A DNA stretch of 64,000 nucleotides from assembly GCA_945892985.1 (NCBI GenBank), contig CAMDDU010000017.1, positions 16,092 through 80,091 of the forward strand, given 5' to 3'. Position numbers and translations under genes: made by a program. Shown here piece after piece: positions 9,645 to 18,229 of this stretch; positions within the stretch are counted from its first letter, which is position 1; each line of letters opens with the position of its first letter. The stretch is from CAITSH01 sp945892985. Lineage in GTDB: Bacteria; Pseudomonadota; Gammaproteobacteria; Burkholderiales; SG8-39. Below the pieces are notes generated by a model. The model had not been told where the DNA came from. It ran no database searches and saw only the letters and a list, made by a program, of their open reading frames with translations.

Positions 9645-10337
9645 ATGAAAAAAAGAGCAACTAAAGAACCGCAGTACGCCAATGTTTTTGAGACTTTGGA
9701 AAAATATGGTGAAACCAAGCTTGGGCTTATGGTCAATCAGGCTTGGAATGACGACCCCAAGCGGGTTCTCTTCACGCTTGCGCGTTACAAATTTGTAGCA
9801 AAGATGTTGTCTGGGGCGGCCACAGTGCTTGAAATTGGTTGCGCGGATGCATTCGGGACACGGCTTGTACAGCAAGAGGTTGGCAAGCTGACGGCAGTTG
9901 ATTTTGATCCTGTATTTATTGAAGACGTCGTAGCCCGGTCCAACCCGCACTGGCCGCTGGAAAGCTTAGTTCATGATTTGGTTGCCAGTCCCGTTTCCGG
10001 TACGTTTGATGCAGCATACTGCCTTGATGTGCTGGAACACATCAAACCTGAAGATGAGGACGCCTTTTTGCGGCATATGATCCAATCATTGACCCCCAAT
10101 GGCGTAGCGATTATTGGAATGCCCTCCCTCGAATCTCAGGCTTTTGCATCACCCCAAAGCAAGGCGGGGCATGTCAACTGCAAATCCGGTCCAGATCTCA
10201 AGCGTGTGTTGCTTCATCATTTTCACAATGTATTCCTTTTCTCAATGAACGACGAAGTTGTCCATACCGGCTTTCACCCTATGGCCCATTACCTTCTCGG
10301 TATTTGCGCTGGCCGACGAGATGCATCCAATCAGTGA
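9645..10337 (+). CDS. class I SAM-dependent methyltransferase
   Basis: A 230-residue protein with AAGGAAT just before ATG 9645. The core is a plain class I methyltransferase: VLEIGCADAFGTRLV (about 65-79), TAVDFDPVFIEDV, then DAAYCLDVLEHIKPEDEDAFL, resembling UbiE/Coq5-type family members. The stop TGA (10335-10337) overlaps the GTG start of the next gene in a GTGA junction, which implies translational coupling with the dehydratase/reductase-like gene. The substrate is unknown. Confidence 0.78.
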   Translation: MKKRATKEPQYANVFETLEKYGETKLGLMVNQAWNDDPKRVLFTLARYKFVAKMLSGAATVLEIGCADAFGTRLVQQEVGKLTAVDFDPVFIEDVVARSNPHWPLESLVHDLVASPVSGTFDAAYCLDVLEHIKPEDEDAFLRHMIQSLTPNGVAIIGMPSLESQAFASPQSKAGHVNCKSGPDLKRVLLHHFHNVFLFSMNDEVVHTGFHPMAHYLLGICAGRRDASNQ

Positions 10338-11197
10338 TCGACACGCTGATAATTGGCGGGGATAGTCTAATTGGGAGTGGCCTTTACAGGCATTTGAAGG
10401 CGGCTGGGGAAAAGGTCGTTGTTACGTCGAGGCGGGATGGTGTAATTAGGCCGGATTCAATCCATTTCGATTTATCGCGACCAACTCGCATGGACCTGAT
10501 TGCGAAGACAGTGGTCATGTGCGCAGGGATCACTGATCTCAAGTTCTGCGAAGCAGATCCCGCTGCTACGCGTCGCGTCAACGTCGATTCAACCGTGGCG
10601 GCATTGGAAACTGCACATGCGGAAGGTAGCCGAGTCGTTTATTTGTCCTCGCACGCGGTGTTCGATGGATTGACGCCAATGTTGCCGATCGGTGCGCCGA
10701 CCAGCGCGATAATTGAGTACGGGAAACAGAAATCTGAAGTGGAGAAAAGGCTGATCGCGCTGGGGGAGCGTGCATGTGTGGTGCGAATGACTAAAGTCAT
10801 GTCGTGCCAAGTCGCATTAATCTCAAAGTGGATTTCCTCGCTCGAGAAAAACGAAAGTATTTCCCCTTTCGAAGATCTTTTGATGAGCCCGATTTCACTC
10901 AGGTTTTTAGTTTCTCTTATTGCCGATTACCCGATACGGGGTATGGTTCATGTATCTAGCGGCATACAATTAACGTATGCGGAGTTCGCAAACGAGCTTG
11001 TGAGGATGTTTGGTTTCCGACGACAGCTTGTGTGCCCGGTAAGCGCGAAGGATGCAGGAATTGAATTGTTGTATCGACCGCGCTTCACGACGTTGGCGAT
11101 GGCTGACACTGAGAAACGCTTTGGTGTCGGGAGCCAGTCGCTCAGGGCGGTAATGGCCGACCTGCTGCAGGAATATTCCTCAAGCAAGCTCGGTTGA
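10334..11197 (+). CDS. RmlD-like NAD(P)-dependent sugar reductase/epimerase
   Basis: GTG 10334 (MIDTLIIGGDSLIGSGLYRHL) gives 287 residues and overlaps the preceding stop by four bases. The N-terminal dinucleotide loop is IGGDSLIGSGL, a shifted GxxGxxG. Later come VNVDSTVAALETA, VVYLSSHAVFDG and YGKQKSEVEK, which holds the YxxxK pair of short-chain dehydrogenases. This is the RmlD/extended-SDR pattern (dTDP-4-keto-sugar reductase). It differs from the rmlD at 27507-28358, so it may reduce or epimerise a different keto-sugar, perhaps one modified by the neighbouring methyltransferases. Confidence 0.72.
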   Translation: MIDTLIIGGDSLIGSGLYRHLKAAGEKVVVTSRRDGVIRPDSIHFDLSRPTRMDLIAKTVVMCAGITDLKFCEADPAATRRVNVDSTVAALETAHAEGSRVVYLSSHAVFDGLTPMLPIGAPTSAIIEYGKQKSEVEKRLIALGERACVVRMTKVMSCQVALISKWISSLEKNESISPFEDLLMSPISLRFLVSLIADYPIRGMVHVSSGIQLTYAEFANELVRMFGFRRQLVCPVSAKDAGIELLYRPRFTTLAMADTEKRFGVGSQSLRAVMADLLQEYSSSKLG

Positions 11198-11212
11198 TCT
11201 CGATATCGTGGT

Positions 11213-12844
11213 TTGTTTAGTCACGATTTAAAAATTTTTAGCCAACCACATACTCATAAGCCGATGCGCCCACCCTCAATTGCCGCCTTCTGGACTAAAG
11301 TGATCGACAGGATCAGGGTCGCGCGCACGCAGGGGCAATTTGCGTTCGCCTCGCGCATGTACTGGCATGTACGCGCGCTCTATGGTCGGGCAAAGGCTTT
11401 TTTACTGTTCTCAATTTGCCTGATTGCGACGGCATTTCGATTGCCTTGGCATTATGCGTACTGGGTCGTTGGTGACAGACTCTTGTCCGCACTTTATGAT
11501 CTTGTTGAGTCGGACGACTACCGTGTGGACAGAGTTGATGTGCTCTATAGACGTGTAACATTTTATGCAAACCAAGCGAGCCGGTTTGAACCTAATTTTG
11601 TAGAAGCCGCTCAACTCTCAGCTCAGGCTGCTCTAATTTCAGGACGGATAGAGGAGTGGCTGGCGGCCCGGCGCCTATTTGTCACTTTCCAGGAAAATAG
11701 GGCGAAAAGCGCGGGCAGCGCACAGCATAATGTCCGCACTATTAACTGTCGTCAGATATTCAACACACTTGGGCATGCATTCACGCTGGATGCTTGGATA
11801 AAGTCCGGGATACTTGGGATGCGGCCGAATTGGCGAAGCATCATACTGGTCGAGCCACCGTGGAAGATACGTCCGATCAATCAATGCATGATTGATTATT
11901 GGAAGCAGTACCTGGAATTTATCGAAGATCCACGTGAACAGGCCAAGTGGCGACCGAGGGAGAGTGACTTACGCACCCATCACGATTTCTACATCCCATG
12001 TGGAGAAAGAATCGTTCCTTTTTCCCACTCGGCATCCGTCTGGGTTCAGGCGGAGTGGGAACGGCAGGGGCGAAAACCTTTGATGCAACTCAGCGATGCA
12101 CATAGACATCGGGGGTGGGAGGCGCTGCAAGGAATGGGAGTGCCGCCGAATGCCTGGTTTGTCGTTACGCATGTACGGTCGAGCGGCTTCAAGGGGGCGG
12201 AAGGCTACCGCGATTCGGACATCACGGCCTACTTGGACGCCTACAGGGAAGTTACCTCCCGGGGTGGCTGGGTGATCAGGTTGGGCGACAGATCGATGGT
12301 CCCTTTGCCGGAAATGCCGAATGTGATCGATTACGCCTTGCGCCCGGACAAAAGCGACTGGATGGATGTATTTTTGATGACTGCGGCGCGATTCATGATC
12401 GGGACATCGTCAGGCCCCACGGCCGTCAGTTATATTTTTGGTGTGCCTGTTGTAATGACGAATAATCTTCCAAGCGCGGCAACCTATTTTTCCCGGCAGG
12501 ACATTTTCCTGCCCCGGTTGATGCGGAAAAAAGATGGTGGTTTTTTGAATTTGGAAGCATTGATGACGCTCCCTTACAGCATGGGGGTGATCGATGGCAT
12601 GTACAAAAATGTTTTCCAGGTCGAGACTATTCCCAATACATCCGAAGAGATCGCCGATGCGGCCGTGGAAATGCTTGAAAAACTGGATGGCTCAATGCGG
12701 TACACGGAACAGGACGAAGCCCTGCAGTCACGGTTTAAGTCGCTGACCGCGGAACGCGAGGTGATGATCGGCTTGCCCGGGTTTGAAATCCAGTGCCGCC
12801 TGGGTCGTGGCTTTTTGCGTAATCATCAAGCTCTGCTCGGTTGA
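11213..12844 (+). CDS. TIGR04372-family putative glycosyltransferase
   Basis: Up to 543 residues from TTG 11213; ATG 11264 (MRPPSIAAFWTKVIDR) is an equally possible start, and neither has a strong ribosome site. One membrane-prone helix (about residues 62-85) is followed by a helical region and a C-terminal domain typical of TIGR04372 proteins. The C-terminal motifs are FVVTHVRSSGFKGAEGYRD, VIDYALRPDKSDWMDVFLM and FMIGTSSGPTAVSYIFGVP. The last of these is related to the YFGGDSGVFAIP element of the member at 2787-4049. It is probably a membrane-bound sugar transferase. Its stop lies 32 bases from the end of the converging radical SAM gene. Confidence 0.72.
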   Translation: MFSHDLKIFSQPHTHKPMRPPSIAAFWTKVIDRIRVARTQGQFAFASRMYWHVRALYGRAKAFLLFSICLIATAFRLPWHYAYWVVGDRLLSALYDLVESDDYRVDRVDVLYRRVTFYANQASRFEPNFVEAAQLSAQAALISGRIEEWLAARRLFVTFQENRAKSAGSAQHNVRTINCRQIFNTLGHAFTLDAWIKSGILGMRPNWRSIILVEPPWKIRPINQCMIDYWKQYLEFIEDPREQAKWRPRESDLRTHHDFYIPCGERIVPFSHSASVWVQAEWERQGRKPLMQLSDAHRHRGWEALQGMGVPPNAWFVVTHVRSSGFKGAEGYRDSDITAYLDAYREVTSRGGWVIRLGDRSMVPLPEMPNVIDYALRPDKSDWMDVFLMTAARFMIGTSSGPTAVSYIFGVPVVMTNNLPSAATYFSRQDIFLPRLMRKKDGGFLNLEALMTLPYSMGVIDGMYKNVFQVETIPNTSEEIADAAVEMLEKLDGSMRYTEQDEALQSRFKSLTAEREVMIGLPGFEIQCRLGRGFLRNHQALLG

Positions 12845-12876
12845 TCCGTGGGGGCCTGGATTTATCCCTGTCCGAA

Positions 12877-13857
12877 CTAAACAGTCGTGCCCTTTTTCCT
12901 TCCTTCGGGCTCGTAGATGCTATAGCAAGTCGAGCACAACTTCAGTTTGTCATGCTGCATGTCAGCAAGCATCTCCCTGTAATTAAACAGGGTGCTGGAC
13001 ATCCAAATCTCGTCAATCGTGCTCTTGTTTAAATCACCCAGAAGCATGAGGTTGTTGAAATCGCCGGCGCAGGCCGTGATCGTGCCGTCAAAGTTGATTG
13101 TGAGCTTGTCAAATACCTCCGGGCATTCCGGGTGTTCACCGAACTTGATTTGATGTGACTTTAACGATACGAGTGTTACCTTTTCTTCTTTTTTTAGTTT
13201 TACTTTTGTCACGTCAATGTGTTCAAGGTTGGTGTAGCCGACGTTGACGAAATCCGTGAACTTTTGGACATGCTCCTTGAAATCTTCAACCATTTCCGGC
13301 GATTCGTAGGTAATGGTGGATGAGACTTGCATAAAGGGAACGGGGCGCTCGCCGCGAATCTCATACATTGTGCGGATTACTTCGAGCAGTTCGTTAAAGT
13401 AGTCGGTGTTGCGCATTTCCCTGTAGGACTTCTGGTCGACGCCTTGGAATGAAAACTTGATGCTTTCAAATTCCAGGTCGCAGAGCAATTCCATGATCTC
13501 TCGTGTCAGCTTTGAGCCATTGGTGTTCATATGGCACAAGATGCCCTGCTTTTTTGCGTAGGTAATGAATTCGAGGTATTCAGGATGGCCCAAAGGTTCG
13601 CCCCATCCGATGAATCTCAGGCCTACATTCTTGCCTTTGATTTGGTCGACTATTTTATAAAACGTCGCCTTTTCCATATAGCCCGATTTCCGGCTCATCA
13701 TCCGGTTACCCGTCGGACACATTAGGCAACGAAAATTGCATACGTTCGTCACCTCTATGTCGATGAGGCGCGGAAATTCAGGGAGGTTCTTAAGCTTTTC
13801 TTTTGAATTTCCCTTGTTAGCTTCGGCATACAGATGGGTAAAAGGATTGGTTCTCAT
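12877..13857 (-). CDS. radical SAM/SPASM domain protein
   Basis: A 326-residue radical SAM enzyme. The [4Fe-4S]-SAM cluster motif CNFRCLMC lies at about residues 40-47, followed by GWGEPLGHPEYLEFI as the SAM-binding GGEP-like loop. Two C-terminal cysteine groups (TACAGDFNN and KLCSTCYSIYEPEG) form a SPASM-type auxiliary cluster site. Members of this class in O-antigen loci are usually unassigned; known relatives modify peptides or carry out sugar dehydrogenation and epimerisation. It is read leftward from a methyltransferase gene 91 bases upstream. Confidence 0.8.
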   Translation of the reverse strand: MRTNPFTHLYAEANKGNSKEKLKNLPEFPRLIDIEVTNVCNFRCLMCPTGNRMMSRKSGYMEKATFYKIVDQIKGKNVGLRFIGWGEPLGHPEYLEFITYAKKQGILCHMNTNGSKLTREIMELLCDLEFESIKFSFQGVDQKSYREMRNTDYFNELLEVIRTMYEIRGERPVPFMQVSSTITYESPEMVEDFKEHVQKFTDFVNVGYTNLEHIDVTKVKLKKEEKVTLVSLKSHQIKFGEHPECPEVFDKLTINFDGTITACAGDFNNLMLLGDLNKSTIDEIWMSSTLFNYREMLADMQHDKLKLCSTCYSIYEPEGRKKGTTV

Positions 13858-13948
13858 TTTTTTAGGCTCGAATTAAGTTGAGTAGGGGCGATTTTTCTGC
13901 GCGCCTCGTGCTTCAGCTTGTAATAAGCAGCAGGGATTTTCTGTGTGC

Positions 13949-14866
13949 TCAAGGTCTTAAGCTTTCAAAGTACTTCGACTGTTCGTGCCATTTCTGCAGA
14001 AAATCCTTTATGTCTGACGGGTCGTCCGTCGCAAACAGCGTATCGTCTGAAGGCAGTTCAACTTTTTTCGCGATTATACACAGGACGTCCGAATCAAAAT
14101 ATCGATTCACCCATTCGATCTTGAAGCCCGTTGCGCCGAGCAGGGCGCTCAGGCTTTTCAAGGAAAAAAAATGGGGATGCATGTCTAATGGGTGATTGCT
14201 CGTTATATAGTCTCTGAGGGATTTTCGAAAAGGAACGAGAATTCTGGAGCTATCGGACACACAAAGATAGCCATCGTCACGAATGTGGTTCCGGATGTCT
14301 AGCAATACATCGACTACATCAATGCAATTGCATAGCGTCCACGAGACCGTCCCGAAGTCCACTTCGAATTCGGCTTGTTGCCCGGCCTTGCCTAATGTTT
14401 TGTTGCTCACGCTGAAACCATCTTCCATCAATCTGGAGGCTAACGATGCAGACGCCTCCGTGCCTGTGATGGAGATATCGGGCATGTACTCTCTGGCGTA
14501 TCTCAGAAAAACGCCCTGACCCGTGGCAAAGTCGCACAGGGTCTTGATTTCGATGTTGCTCCGTTTTAGAAACTCGATTACTGAAAGTAGTACATAAAGA
14601 AGCCGACTGTGGGCGAATGGATTGGAGGCTGAGTAATCATCAGGGTTGGTTGACTTGAAAATCACATCGGTCCAGTAGTTTGCGATTTCCAGCGATGAGT
14701 ACCGTTTTTCTGATCGCAGAACCCCGGTTTTTCTGTCAACGCACAATAAATCACCACCGGTCCATTCTGCGCTGCAAGCGAGAGGATCCGTTCCGACAAA
14801 CCCCTGTCTTTTAAAAGATTCGAGAATTTCGGTGGTGCTGGGTGTGCAATTTTGCAGCAAGGCCAT
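13949..14866 (-). CDS. class I SAM-dependent methyltransferase
   Basis: A 305-residue protein with the C-terminal two thirds in a methyltransferase fold. TLCDFATGQGVFLRYA (motif I, about 109-124) is followed by SITGTEASASLASRL, VSWTLCNCIDVVDVLLDIRNHIRDDGYL and the late element FFSLKSLSALLGATGFKIEWV. These resemble Methyltransf_23-type proteins that act on glycan precursors. The N-terminal 100 residues carry no motif that I know. Its 3' end is 91 bases from the radical SAM gene start, with the same orientation, so the two may be co-transcribed. Confidence 0.7.
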   Translation of the reverse strand: MALLQNCTPSTTEILESFKRQGFVGTDPLACSAEWTGGDLLCVDRKTGVLRSEKRYSSLEIANYWTDVIFKSTNPDDYSASNPFAHSRLLYVLLSVIEFLKRSNIEIKTLCDFATGQGVFLRYAREYMPDISITGTEASASLASRLMEDGFSVSNKTLGKAGQQAEFEVDFGTVSWTLCNCIDVVDVLLDIRNHIRDDGYLCVSDSSRILVPFRKSLRDYITSNHPLDMHPHFFSLKSLSALLGATGFKIEWVNRYFDSDVLCIIAKKVELPSDDTLFATDDPSDIKDFLQKWHEQSKYFESLRP

Positions 14867-15016
14867 TTTTGTTGTTACCCGCGACTCAAATTCTCGCGAT
14901 GATATCAGCAGATTAGAGGGGTGAATTGGCCTATTTTATAAAGGGGTATTCTGGCCATGAACGCGCCTTGCATTTTCACGATTTGGCTCGGGTCGCGGTG
15001 ACCTCGCACTGAGGGG

Positions 15017-16795
15017 TTAGGAGCGGAATGCGTCTTTTAGGTCGTTGATTGGCGTATGCGTAAATTTCGCGTATTTCAAACAAAACCTTATTCGCGCATC
15101 TTGAGTGGCCTGGAGGTTCCACCACTTGTCGACATTGTTTGCATGTGCGTTTATGTGGCTTGCCGCCGACTCAAATGAGCCGTGAAAAATACCAACGTCA
15201 ATCAAATCCTCGAACGCCGGCTTGGCTGAATCCCGAATAGACCGCATTCCCCCGATCCAGAAGGCGATGGTTGGAATGTTTTGGGAAAGATTCTCAAGAA
15301 ACCCGGTTGAATTGTAGGTGAATACCAGCAATTTCATCTGGGGTGTGAGTTTCTCCAGTGTGCATTCTCCCCTATCAATAGAGATTGGGAATTTCAGATC
15401 AGATAAGCGGGCGTAACCATCCCAACCGGACGCGTCTCTGCCATCCAGGCGCATAACGGCATTGGCCCTGTGAGCCGGGCCCAATAAGTCGAAAAAACTC
15501 AACTGGTCTTCCCAGTGCCGCAGATATTCGCCTGTGCCGTCCCAAAGTTTCCTATTAATGTCCAGCGCCTCGGCGACCAGGATTATTTTCCCTTTTGGAT
15601 TTAGGGGGGGACGTTTCCCCCCCCTGCCAAGGGTTTTAATCAAAAAGGCAGGGGTATGCTGGGGGAGGGTTTTGGCATCGCCCCAGGTAATGTATTTATC
15701 CGCGGTTTCTTCTTCAATCGTTATTGCCGGTATTCGTTGGGTACCAAAATTGCCACCATGCTGCCCAACGAAATAGGGAGTGCCCGACTCGGTTTTTTGG
15801 GCAACCCAGATTTTGAATATCTCATCGTGTTCGTAATTGTTGCAGGTAAATATGAATTCAGGATCATCCGGCCAGGATTTGTGCTGCGCAACAGCTTGAA
15901 GTTCCTTGAATCCTTCCAGATAGCAAATGGGAATGGCTTCGAATAGAAGCTTTCTGATTTGTCTCTCCACGCCGGTAACTTCATCGCGGAAGATTTCTCT
16001 TTTCAAATCTAACCGCAATTGTCTGTCCGGTGGAACGTCAAGAAAAAACTGGCTGGTATCCCAAACTTGGGGTAGTTGACCCAATGACAAATGCAGTTTG
16101 CATTCCGCCCATCTTGGGAGGTAGCTGCCGATTATCAGCGCGTTCTTTTTTGAATAGAATCCTGCCAGGGTTGCAAAGAAGATACGTCTTAGCTTCAGCA
16201 GGTGTTCCTTGAAAAAACCGTTTCTTGAAGTTTTTTGTTGTTTGCGAAATCCGTGACCAAGATCCAAATCTACAACGTCAGTTTTTACTCTGCCGCCATT
16301 TATATCACCCAGGATTTTCTGAAATACAACGTGATTCCAATTGGCGTCGTCAGCGGCATACAGGAACTCAAGGATATTGCGAGTGGCTAGTTCGTATTTT
16401 TCGGGATTGGCTACGGCAGTGCCAGACAGCTTGTAATTGTCCAGGCAGCTGTCCAGGGTGTGGTAACGGTTAAAAATAATATGTACGAAAGCCTTTAGCC
16501 AATGGCCAAGAACAATCTTCCAGAAGCGGTCACCATGGTTTGACTTGTGATGGGTGTTTAAAATCTTGCGCAGGCTGGTAAATATCGTTTGCTCGAGCTG
16601 GCACGCGGTCGAGTAATTCTCATCTTTTGAGGCGGGAGCCAGACTGAACGGTTCGGCTACAACGCGATCCATTTTCAACCAGATGTGCCGTCGCCTGTAT
16701 TCCCTGCACCATTCGCCCAAAAACAGCACGGGACGGTCATGCTTCCAGGTTCCTTCGACTGCCGTGGTAACAAGGTAACGTGCTATTTCCGTCAT
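15017..16795 (-). CDS. LIC12162-family putative transferase
   Basis: This 592-residue protein begins with ARYLVTTAVEGTWKHDRPV and LFLGEWCREY, the hallmark opening of the LIC12162 (TIGR04331) family named from the Leptospira O-antigen locus. Later motifs are PYFVGQHGGNFGTQR and LLVFTYNSTGFLENLSQNIPTIAFW, a GT-B-like nucleotide-sugar-facing element. The family is classed as putative sugar transferases, with no fixed reaction. Here it follows the HisF-like gene by 57 bases on the same strand, placing it in the acetamidino-sugar operon. It may handle that sugar. Confidence 0.82.
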   Translation of the reverse strand: MTEIARYLVTTAVEGTWKHDRPVLFLGEWCREYRRRHIWLKMDRVVAEPFSLAPASKDENYSTACQLEQTIFTSLRKILNTHHKSNHGDRFWKIVLGHWLKAFVHIIFNRYHTLDSCLDNYKLSGTAVANPEKYELATRNILEFLYAADDANWNHVVFQKILGDINGGRVKTDVVDLDLGHGFRKQQKTSRNGFFKEHLLKLRRIFFATLAGFYSKKNALIIGSYLPRWAECKLHLSLGQLPQVWDTSQFFLDVPPDRQLRLDLKREIFRDEVTGVERQIRKLLFEAIPICYLEGFKELQAVAQHKSWPDDPEFIFTCNNYEHDEIFKIWVAQKTESGTPYFVGQHGGNFGTQRIPAITIEEETADKYITWGDAKTLPQHTPAFLIKTLGRGGKRPPLNPKGKIILVAEALDINRKLWDGTGEYLRHWEDQLSFFDLLGPAHRANAVMRLDGRDASGWDGYARLSDLKFPISIDRGECTLEKLTPQMKLLVFTYNSTGFLENLSQNIPTIAFWIGGMRSIRDSAKPAFEDLIDVGIFHGSFESAASHINAHANNVDKWWNLQATQDARIRFCLKYAKFTHTPINDLKDAFRS

Positions 16796-16852
16796 GTGAT
16801 CGAATGCGCAGAAAATGAATCTGATTTGAAGTGCGGAGTACAGTTTCGGCGC

Positions 16853-17596
16853 TTACACGCGAACGTGTACGCCTTGCTTCACGAGAAACTGCTTTGCGCT
16901 CTTGATGCTGGTTTCAGTGAAATGATAGATGTTTGTTGTTGCAACGGCATCAGCGTGTCCCTGGGTGAAGCCATCGGCAAAATCCCGCCATTTACCCGCT
17001 CCTCCGCAAACAATTACAGGGATTCCTACTCGGTCAGCCACGTGCCGGTTCAGTTCATTGTCATATCCCTCGAGGGAGCCATCCTTGTCCATCGAGGTTA
17101 GCAAGATCTCGCCGGCGCCTTTCTCTTCCGCGAGTTTGGCAAAGTCCTCGGCTGACCAATCCGTATGTTCGCGGCCGCAATTTTTAAACACCCGGTAACT
17201 GTTTTCGGATTTCTTTGCGTCAATCGACACGACAACGCATTGACTGCCAAACCGTCTGGCGGCCTCGGTAATAAATTCGGGGTGCTCTATCGCGTGGGTA
17301 TTTATCGCAATCTTGTCTGCACCAAGATCCAGATATCGCCTGAAGTCATCAAGACTTCTTACCCCGCCCCCGACGCAGAGCGGAACAAAACACCTGCGGC
17401 TAAAGTCGGTAACGATCTTGTAAAAAAGCTGGGGATCCCGCCGCTCCGGCCTGCTGATATCCAGCACAACGATTTCGTCAATTGACCATGCGTCAACGAA
17501 GTTGGCGGTGTACCTGTAATCGGGAATAAACGATTTTGTTCTGCACAGTATCCCGTCGTTGAACGTGAGTACCGTGATGACCCGCTTCCTCAGCAT
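16853..17596 (-). CDS. hisF: HisF-like cyclase subunit of acetamidino-sugar pathway
   Basis: A 247-residue TIM barrel clearly homologous to imidazole-glycerol-phosphate synthase HisF. It has VPLCVGGGVRSLDDFRRYLDLGADK, VVSIDAK, GAGEILLTSMDKDGSLEGYD and VIVCGGAGK. One of the two HisF catalytic aspartates is replaced: the canonical CLDVKDG is VLTFNDG here, so position 11 is Thr. The second (SIDAK, near residue 130) is kept. That suggests the barrel serves as an ammonia conduit rather than a histidine enzyme. The gene overlaps hisH by seven bases and follows it with the wbpG-like gene, the arrangement of Pseudomonas O-antigen acetamidino synthesis. Confidence 0.88.
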   Translation of the reverse strand: MLRKRVITVLTFNDGILCRTKSFIPDYRYTANFVDAWSIDEIVVLDISRPERRDPQLFYKIVTDFSRRCFVPLCVGGGVRSLDDFRRYLDLGADKIAINTHAIEHPEFITEAARRFGSQCVVVSIDAKKSENSYRVFKNCGREHTDWSAEDFAKLAEEKGAGEILLTSMDKDGSLEGYDNELNRHVADRVGIPVIVCGGAGKWRDFADGFTQGHADAVATTNIYHFTETSIKSAKQFLVKQGVHVRV

Positions 17597-18216
17597 CCGC
17601 TTACAACCTTATGGGAAAAATTCCGAAGCAGGTCGAGGCCATGCTGCTGGCTTTTCTCCGGGTGAAATTGCGTTCCAAAAATGTTTCCCTTCTGGACGGC
17701 CGATACAAATTTCATTCCGTTTTCGGAAAACGCAATGATGTCACGCTGGTCATGGCAAACCAGATGGTAGCTGTGCGTAAAATAAAACAAGGCGCTTTCG
17801 GCGATTCCGTCGAATATGGGGCTGTCTTGTACCCGCACGACGTCGTTCCAGCCCACATGCGGAATTCGCACATCGTCACCGGTTTTTTCCAGGCGCACAA
17901 CCGTGGCATCCAGCCAGCCCAGTCCTTCCAGTCGTTCAAATTCAAAACCTTCGCGCGCCATCAATTGGTAGCCCAGGCAAATGCCGAGCACAGGGCGTTT
18001 TTGCAGGATAACGAGATCGTGAAGCAGGTCCGGCAAACCCAGGTTGCGTAAATTTCTAATTCCGTCCGGGAATGACCCAACCCCCGGGAGAATAAGCCCG
18101 TCTGCATCGGAAATTTCCTTCAAATCCGACGTAAGAACGTGGGGGATTTCCAGCTTCTCAAGGGCGCCGCTGATGGATTGAAGATTACCCAGGCCAAAAT
18201 TAATGACAGCCAGCAT
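17590..18216 (-). CDS. hisH: HisH-like glutamine amidotransferase subunit
   Basis: A 208-residue class I glutamine amidotransferase. The oxyanion and nucleophile segment VLGICLGYQLMA holds the catalytic Cys (about residue 79), and the His-Glu pair is in TQFHPEKS near the C-terminus. It hydrolyses glutamine and hands ammonia to its partner. It lies 13 bases downstream of the WbpG-like gene and overlaps the HisF-like gene. No histidine-biosynthesis genes (hisA, hisI and others) are nearby, so the role is in the sugar amidation step. The family is well known and the assignment is firm. Confidence 0.9.
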   Translation of the reverse strand: MLAVINFGLGNLQSISGALEKLEIPHVLTSDLKEISDADGLILPGVGSFPDGIRNLRNLGLPDLLHDLVILQKRPVLGICLGYQLMAREGFEFERLEGLGWLDATVVRLEKTGDDVRIPHVGWNDVVRVQDSPIFDGIAESALFYFTHSYHLVCHDQRDIIAFSENGMKFVSAVQKGNIFGTQFHPEKSQQHGLDLLRNFSHKVVSGC

Positions 18217-18229
18217 TATGGCCGGGCTT

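Noticed and set aside
16853..18216. Histidine biosynthesis hisF/hisH
   Set aside because: No other his genes, adjacency to WbpG and loss of HisF Asp11 point to sugar amidation.
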